DNA of 9,753 bases from Planctomycetota bacterium. GTDB taxonomy: Bacteria > Planctomycetota > Planctomycetia > Isosphaerales > Isosphaeraceae. Positions 5,756 to 9,753 of the stretch are shown here, in pieces; within the stretch, counting starts at the first letter, position 1, and each line of letters begins with the position of its first letter. The notes beneath the pieces were generated by a model that saw only the letters and a list, made by a program, of their open reading frames with translations, did no database searches and was not told where the DNA came from. The stretch covers positions 1-9,753 of the forward strand of contig JAJYCH010000110.1 of the NCBI GenBank assembly GCA_021778575.1, written 5' to 3'. The translations under genes and the position numbers were made by a program.

Positions 5756-7078
5756 TCAGGGCAGGATGAGCATCCGTGGTGCCGCCTTCTTCAACGAAGC
5801 CACGCCCGTGGGCGTCACGCCTGTCGCTGATAGGTCAATCAAGGCATCTCCCTTCATCCCGCCCAGGTGAACGAGCCCGGCGTCGGTGATATTTGTCCCG
5901 CAGAGATTCAGGTACTCGATGTTCTTCAGGCCGGAGAAATGGGCGAGGCCGGCGTCGGTGATTGAAGTAAACAAGAGATCGACTCTGCTCAGATTCTTCA
6001 TCCCCGCCAGGTGAACGAGCCCGGCGTCGGTGATTTTGGTGCCGCCGATGACAAGCGTTTCCAGTTTCGTCAAGCCAGCGAGCCTTGCCAGGCCACTATC
6101 GGTGATTTGTGCGTTATTGAGACTCAAGTAAGTCAATCCGGTCAGGCTCTGGAGGGGTATCATTCCGGCGTCGGTGATTTGCGGAGAATCGATACCGAAC
6201 CATTTCAACCCTCGAAATTTTTTCAACGGGCCAAGCGACTCATCGGTCAACTGGGTATTCAAGATTCGCAGCCGTTCGAGTCTTTTCAGAGCCTGCAATG
6301 GCTGGAGATCGTCGACCCTTAAATCGTCGAGTAACAAGCTTTCGAGTTGAGATAATCCTTCCGCCTGTGCCAGGCCGCGGGGACTGATTTGGCATTTCCA
6401 GAGGCTCAGTTTTCGCAGGTCAAGACCCCGGAGATGGGTCAGACCGGCATCGGTGATGTTTGGTCCGCCCAATCGCAGCGATTCGAGTTGATTGAGCTTT
6501 CCCAGAGCCGCCAGGTCGGAGTCAGAAGCCGGAATATTCCCGACATCTAGGACGCGCAGATCTTTCATGTCGACCAGATAAACGAAACCCGGCCCTTTGA
6601 GGGCACTGCTACTGAGAGTGAGGTCACGTAAACGCGTGAGATCCCGAAGATGGACGAGGTCATCGTCATTGATCAGATCGTAAACGAGACCGAGGGACTT
6701 CAGTCCTCGAAGGCGTGTAACGGCTGCAAAAAATTTATCTTTGTTTTCGGTTTCTAACAATGGTGATGGGGACGCGCTAACAACATCCGACAGATAATCA
6801 ATTCCAATAATGTTCATGACCCATTCGGGCCAGGGTTTTGGTGGCGGAGTCGGCGGATCGATGTCGTAATCGGTCCGCTGGAAATCGTAGAAAACTAATC
6901 CGCCGGCTTCCTCGATCGTAACAACAGCCTCGCGCTGAACCCTCGCCCGATGGACGATCCAACCCAGCCCACCGCCGATGATCAGGACCAGGACGATCAG
7001 GCTCCGGATGCTGATCCGGAGTCTCAGGCAGCGATACCAGGGTCTGGGTGGGGTGGATGGCTCGCTCATGATTTCCAT
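5756..7078 (-). CDS. Membrane-anchored leucine-rich-repeat protein, copy B
   Basis: A 440-residue protein with a basic N-terminus (RCLRLRISIRS), one transmembrane segment at about 25-42, a short conserved region with RVQREAV..IEEAGG (46-60) and PWPEWVMNIIGIDYL (82-96), and then leucine-rich repeats from about 113 to 427. The repeats are 24 residues long with the pattern L..L.L..T.ITDAGL.HL.GL, the RNI/GALA-like form of LRR. Such repeats form a curved surface that binds protein partners. The positive charge before the membrane segment suggests a cytoplasmic N-terminus, which would place the repeats outside the cytoplasm, but Arg residues also follow the segment, so topology is uncertain. The start at ATG 7078 aligns with the paralogue's start; a second ATG lies three codons in. 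It begins 18 bp after the upstream paralogue's stop, so the pair is almost certainly one transcript. The ligand is unknown. Confidence 0.9.
   Translation of the reverse strand: MEIMSEPSTPPRPWYRCLRLRISIRSLIVLVLIIGGGLGWIVHRARVQREAVVTIEEAGGLVFYDFQRTDYDIDPPTPPPKPWPEWVMNIIGIDYLSDVVSASPSPLLETENKDKFFAAVTRLRGLKSLGLVYDLINDDDLVHLRDLTRLRDLTLSSSALKGPGFVYLVDMKDLRVLDVGNIPASDSDLAALGKLNQLESLRLGGPNITDAGLTHLRGLDLRKLSLWKCQISPRGLAQAEGLSQLESLLLDDLRVDDLQPLQALKRLERLRILNTQLTDESLGPLKKFRGLKWFGIDSPQITDAGMIPLQSLTGLTYLSLNNAQITDSGLARLAGLTKLETLVIGGTKITDAGLVHLAGMKNLSRVDLLFTSITDAGLAHFSGLKNIEYLNLCGTNITDAGLVHLGGMKGDALIDLSATGVTPTGVASLKKAAPRMLILP
5863..6178. repeat. 72-bp periodic DNA repeats inside the LRR gene
   Basis: The 12-base word GGCGTCGGTGAT, which encodes the I-T-D-A step of each LRR on the minus strand, recurs at 5879, 5951, 6023 and 6167, with a variant at 6095: five units exactly 72 bp apart. 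Two 28-bp stretches (5863-5890 and 6007-6034) are identical and 144 bp apart. The repeats are a consequence of the coding LRRs, but the DNA-level identity is high enough to allow unit gain or loss by recombination. Confidence 0.85.
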
Positions 7079-7096
7079 TCCGATCGGCGGTAAAGC

Positions 7097-8356
7097 TTAT
7101 CGAGAAATCCTGAGTCCGGTACGAGCGACGCTCGCTTCACCATTCTTCGTGACGCCAGTTCGGGCGACATCCAGGATCGTCATACTCGGCATTGCAGCCA
7201 GCTTGACGAGGCCGGCGTCGGTCAACTTTGTGTCCCAGAGATTCAGGTCGCTGAGCTTCGGGCAGGTCGACAGGCTGCTCGCGCCCGTGTCGCCGACGTT
7301 GGTGCGCCAGAGACAGACGGATTCGAGCCCTGGATGGCCAGCCAGATTCGCGAGGCCAGCGTCGGTCACCTTCGATCGCCCGACATCGAGGTCCTTCAAG
7401 CTTCGGAGCTTGCTCAGATGGGCCAAACCGTCGTCGCCGATGGGTGTCCCTTGAAGATTGAGGAACGTGAGATTGGGAAATCGCGTGATTCCGGCCAGCC
7501 CTTTATCGGTGATTGGCGTCTGATTCATTGCGAGCGATTTCAATCGAGGTAGGGTAGGTAGGAACTCCAGGGTCTCGACTCGGGTGTATTCGATTTTGAG
7601 TGACTCCAGTTGAGTCATCCGCGACAAATGGGCCAGGCCTGCGCCTTTGATATGCGAGCTGTCGAGTTGGAGTCCCCGCAGTTGGGTCAAACCCGCGAGA
7701 TAGGCGAGGCCGTCATCTGTGACTCCGGGTCCGTCCGTTTCCATCGGAAAGACCGTCAGGTTTTTGAGTTGAATCAGGCCCGAGAGGTGAGCCAGATCCT
7801 CGTCTGTTATTTCGAAACGGACGAGTTGAAGAGATTCGAGCGACTTGAGGTTCGCCAGGGGCGACAGGTCGAGTCGCTTGTCTTTCTTCAGGCTAAGGTC
7901 GAGACTGGTGAGCTGTTTGAGATGGCCGAGCGACGCAACTCCCGAACTGGTGATCTCGATTCGATCATAGAGTTGAAGTGTTTTCAAACGGGAGAGCTTC
8001 GCGATCTCCGCCATCAGGGCGTCGTCGATCGGATTCTTCGGTAGGGGGCGTTGGCTGGAAAACGAAACCGAGGTTACGTTGGCGACACGATCGATACCCA
8101 GGTTGTTCGCGAGCCATCGCCAAAATTCTCGGGCAGTTCCTGGCCTGGAAATCAGCCCGACGAACACATACTCATAATTCGCCTTTCCGCCCGCCGCCTC
8201 GATGTCACGGACCACCAGGCGCTGCTTGCGCGCCGAATAATCCCACCAACCCAGCCCACCGCCGGTCACGAGCACGATCACGATCAACGTCCGGATGCTG
8301 ATCCGGAAGCGTAACCGGCGATACCAGGGTTTGGCAGGCTTCGATATTGTTTCCAT
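7097..8356 (-). CDS. Membrane-anchored leucine-rich-repeat protein, copy A
   Basis: A 419-residue paralogue of the gene downstream, with the same layout: basic start (PWYRRLRFRISIRT), one transmembrane segment at about 21-38, a QRLVVRDIEAAGG motif (45-57), a W..NNLGID segment (81-89), and LRRs from about 112 to 402. The repeats are 23-26 residues, of the TDAGL.HL form, and less uniform than in copy B; a longer unit near 200-215 (PMETDGPG) interrupts the register. The opening parts of the two genes are strikingly alike at the DNA level, including the RISIR codons and the ATACCAGGG block, which points to tandem duplication. AAGGAG lies 7 bases before the ATG, the best ribosome site in the window. 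This is the first gene of a minus-strand run continuing through copy B and possibly the two nuclease-like genes. A role in binding partners at the cell envelope is a family-level inference. Confidence 0.9.
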   Translation of the reverse strand: METISKPAKPWYRRLRFRISIRTLIVIVLVTGGGLGWWDYSARKQRLVVRDIEAAGGKANYEYVFVGLISRPGTAREFWRWLANNLGIDRVANVTSVSFSSQRPLPKNPIDDALMAEIAKLSRLKTLQLYDRIEITSSGVASLGHLKQLTSLDLSLKKDKRLDLSPLANLKSLESLQLVRFEITDEDLAHLSGLIQLKNLTVFPMETDGPGVTDDGLAYLAGLTQLRGLQLDSSHIKGAGLAHLSRMTQLESLKIEYTRVETLEFLPTLPRLKSLAMNQTPITDKGLAGITRFPNLTFLNLQGTPIGDDGLAHLSKLRSLKDLDVGRSKVTDAGLANLAGHPGLESVCLWRTNVGDTGASSLSTCPKLSDLNLWDTKLTDAGLVKLAAMPSMTILDVARTGVTKNGEASVARTGLRISR

Positions 8357-8363
8357 GTCTGCA

Positions 8364-8369
8364 CTCCTT
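8364..8369 (-). promoter_or_regulatory. Strong Shine-Dalgarno site for LRR copy A
   Basis: On the minus strand this reads AAGGAG, 7 bases before the ATG at 8356. It is the clearest ribosome binding site seen here and fixes the start of LRR copy A. Confidence 0.7.
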
Positions 8370-8393
8370 CCAAAAAAGCCGCAGGCCAGGGGA

Positions 8394-8412
8394 ATTTAAC
8401 CGACTCTGTCAA
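8394..8412 (-). promoter_or_regulatory. Possible promoter elements for the LRR operon
   Basis: On the minus strand a perfect TTGACA lies at 8412-8407 and an AT-rich TTAAAT at 8399-8394, within 60 bases of the LRR start. They are only 7 bases apart, too close to serve as a -35/-10 pair, and no good -10 sits 17 bases after TTGACA. Either element could belong to a promoter, but the pairing is unresolved. Confidence 0.22.
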
Positions 8413-8461
8413 CCCCGTCCATCGCAAGGCCCATTGATGCGCCTGGCCGATTTTCCTACCC

Positions 8462-8491
8462 TTGAGTCCTTGAGTCCCCAGTCCTGAGTCC
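8462..8491. repeat. Short tandem heptamer array (TGAGTCC)
   Basis: TGAGTCC occurs at 8463-8469, 8471-8477 and 8485-8491, with a degenerate CCAGTCC unit at 8478-8484, giving four units of 7-8 bp. The array ends 19 bases before the GTG start of the aminotransferase, so it would lie in its leader or promoter. The function is unknown; slipped-strand variation in copy number is possible. Confidence 0.6.
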
Positions 8492-8510
8492 TCGAAACGG
8501 GTAACCTGCC

Positions 8511-9734
8511 GTGGCCGCCACTACTCCTTTGCCGATCGATGCTCCCGCCCCTTTGAGCCCTTCGACTCGCGTCTTGCTCGGGCCGGGGCCGAGCGAGGTC
8601 CACCCGAGGGTTCTGGCGGCTCTGGGGATGCCCTTGCTCGGGCATCTCGACCCCGAGTTCGTGGCTCTCATGGATGAGACGCAGATGCTCCTCCGCCACG
8701 TTTTCCGGACCGAGAACCGGTTGACGATGGCGGTCTCGGGCACCGGCTCGGCGGGGATGGAGGCGGTCGTCGTCAACCTGATCGAGCCCGGCGACAAGAT
8801 GCTCGTCTGCGTCAACGGTGTTTTCGGCGGCCGGATGGTCGACGTCGCCGAACGTGCCGGGGCGCAGGTCACGGCGATCGAGCGGCCTTATGGCGAGGTC
8901 TTCGACCCCGAGGAAGTCAAGGCGGCGATCCACCGGGTCGGGCCGAAGCTGGTCGGGATCGTCCATGCCGAGACGTCCACCGGGGCCTGGCAACCGGTCG
9001 AGGAGATCGCCCAGATTGCCCACGAAGCCGGGGCGCTGATCGCCATTGATACGGTGACGTCACTGGCCGGTGTGCCGGTCGAGATCGACGCCTGGGGGAT
9101 CGACGCGGTTTACTCGGGCACGCAAAAATGCCTGAGCTGTCCGCCCGGCCTGGCCCCGGTCTCGTTCAGCCCCCAGGCGGCCGAGGTCATCGCCAATCGC
9201 AAGACCAAGGTGCAAAGCTGGTATCTCGACATGCAGATGATCCAGCGCTACTGGGGTTCCGACCGGTTCTATCACCACACCGCACCGATCAGCATGAACT
9301 ACGCGCTCCGCGAGGCTCTGGCGCTGGTCGTCGAGGAAGGGCTCGAAGCTCGACACGCCCGGCACCTGAAGAATCACCGGGCCTTGAAAGCCGGTCTGAC
9401 CGCCCTGGGCCTGTCGTACGTGACAGCCGAAGGGCACCAGCTTCCGCAGCTCAACTGCGTCCGGATTCCCGACGGGATCGACGACATGACCGTTCGTCGC
9501 CGGCTGTTGAGCGAGTGGGGAATCGAGATCGGCGGCGGTCTCGGCCCGTTCAAGGGAGCGGCCTGGCGGATCGGCCTGATGGGGCACGGTTCGAGGCCGG
9601 CGAACGTGACGCTGGTGTTGGCCGCGCTCGAAACCTGCCTCCGAGAACTGGGGCATCCGGTCGAACCGGGTGCTGGGCTGGCGGCGGCGTCGGAGGTTTA
9701 TGGATCTGGTGGGGTGGTGGGGACGGGTCGGTGA
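8511..9734 (+). CDS. Alanine/serine-glyoxylate-type class V aminotransferase
   Basis: A 407-residue PLP-dependent enzyme of the class V fold. Visible motifs are [14 protein letters not shown] (22-35), GHLDPEF (44-50), the cofactor phosphate loop [10 protein letters not shown] (76-85), ETSTGAW (154-160), the pyridine-ring aspartate in AIDTVTS (D180), the Schiff-base lysine in [12 protein letters not shown] (K206), HHTAPI (255-260) and WRIGLMGH with the carboxylate-binding Arg353. These match alanine-glyoxylate and serine-glyoxylate aminotransferases, which convert glyoxylate to glycine using an amino donor in the cytosol. The related ureidoglycine-glyoxylate enzyme looks alike, and no purine-degradation genes are present to favour it, so the donor is left open. 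The reading frame starts with GTG at 8511, with only a weak ACGGG upstream. The last 25 or so residues are Gly/Ala-rich and probably disordered. It diverges from the LRR operon across about 150 bp. No partner gene lies downstream within the window. Confidence 0.93.
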   Translation: MAATTPLPIDAPAPLSPSTRVLLGPGPSEVHPRVLAALGMPLLGHLDPEFVALMDETQMLLRHVFRTENRLTMAVSGTGSAGMEAVVVNLIEPGDKMLVCVNGVFGGRMVDVAERAGAQVTAIERPYGEVFDPEEVKAAIHRVGPKLVGIVHAETSTGAWQPVEEIAQIAHEAGALIAIDTVTSLAGVPVEIDAWGIDAVYSGTQKCLSCPPGLAPVSFSPQAAEVIANRKTKVQSWYLDMQMIQRYWGSDRFYHHTAPISMNYALREALALVVEEGLEARHARHLKNHRALKAGLTALGLSYVTAEGHQLPQLNCVRIPDGIDDMTVRRRLLSEWGIEIGGGLGPFKGAAWRIGLMGHGSRPANVTLVLAALETCLRELGHPVEPGAGLAAASEVYGSGGVVGTGR

Positions 9735-9753
9735 ATCCATTTGGTCTCCTAAC

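Noticed and set aside
7002..7021. A perfect hairpin CTCCGGAT-GCTG-ATCCGGAG, repeated in shorter form at 8290-8307.
   Set aside because: It lies inside both LRR genes and results from the palindromic codons of the conserved R-I-S-I-R peptide, so it is better explained as coding than as a regulatory stem.
9060..9740. A 226-codon minus-strand frame opposite the aminotransferase; likewise the one at 8409-9023.
   Set aside because: Both are shadows of the aminotransferase gene, whose cofactor lysine and other motifs are on the plus strand.
1..9753. CRISPR array, tRNA, rRNA or insertion sequence.
   Set aside because: No spaced identical repeats outside the LRR coding region, no cloverleaf-like or rRNA-like stretch, and no transposase motif were found on reading both strands.

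Overview
The window looks like a chromosomal stretch from a planctomycete, probably an Isosphaeraceae-type organism. The main reasons are two adjacent leucine-rich-repeat (LRR) proteins that share an Arg-rich 'RISIR' plus single transmembrane N-terminal module, which I recall as common in planctomycetes, together with generally high GC, weak or absent Shine-Dalgarno sites at several starts, and an uncharacterised nuclease-like family I recall from cyanobacteria and planctomycetes. This placement is inference; no rRNA or marker gene is present. I see no tRNA, rRNA, CRISPR array, insertion sequence or complete prophage module.

Layout, left to right. (1) 21-632 (+): an AT-richer GIY-YIG/T5orf172-type nuclease-like gene. 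It is followed by a 135-bp convergent spacer in which I see nothing. (2) 768-1943 and 1978-3672 (-): a probable two-gene unit. A PAS-GAF-receiver signalling protein whose histidine-kinase dimerisation helix has lost its histidine is followed 34 bp later by a membrane-anchored metallophosphoesterase. (3) 3673-3872: a divergent promoter region of about 200 bp. (4) 3873-4436 (+): an isochorismatase-family cysteine hydrolase, whose 3' end overlaps the next convergent gene by 32 bp. (5) 4405-5040 and 5074-5673 (-): tandem paralogues of a PD-(D/E)XK-like protein family. (6) 5756-7078 and 7097-8356 (-): tandem LRR membrane-anchored paralogues, 18 bp apart. (7) 8357-8510: a divergent intergenic region with a strong SD for the LRR gene and a short heptamer repeat array. 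(8) 8511-9734 (+): a class V PLP aminotransferase of the alanine/serine-glyoxylate type. The last 19 bases hold no feature.

Functional links. The minus-strand run 8356 to 4405 contains two pairs of duplicated genes (LRR-LRR, then nuclease-nuclease) with gaps of 18, 82 and 33 bp, so all four could be co-transcribed. The signalling protein and the phosphoesterase form another minus-strand unit. The isochorismatase hydrolase and the aminotransferase look like ordinary metabolic genes. I do not see a convincing, complete new defence or biosynthetic system. The least explained parts are the kinase-dead signalling protein, the paired nuclease-like paralogues next to the paired LRR genes, and the GIY-YIG gene of differing composition.
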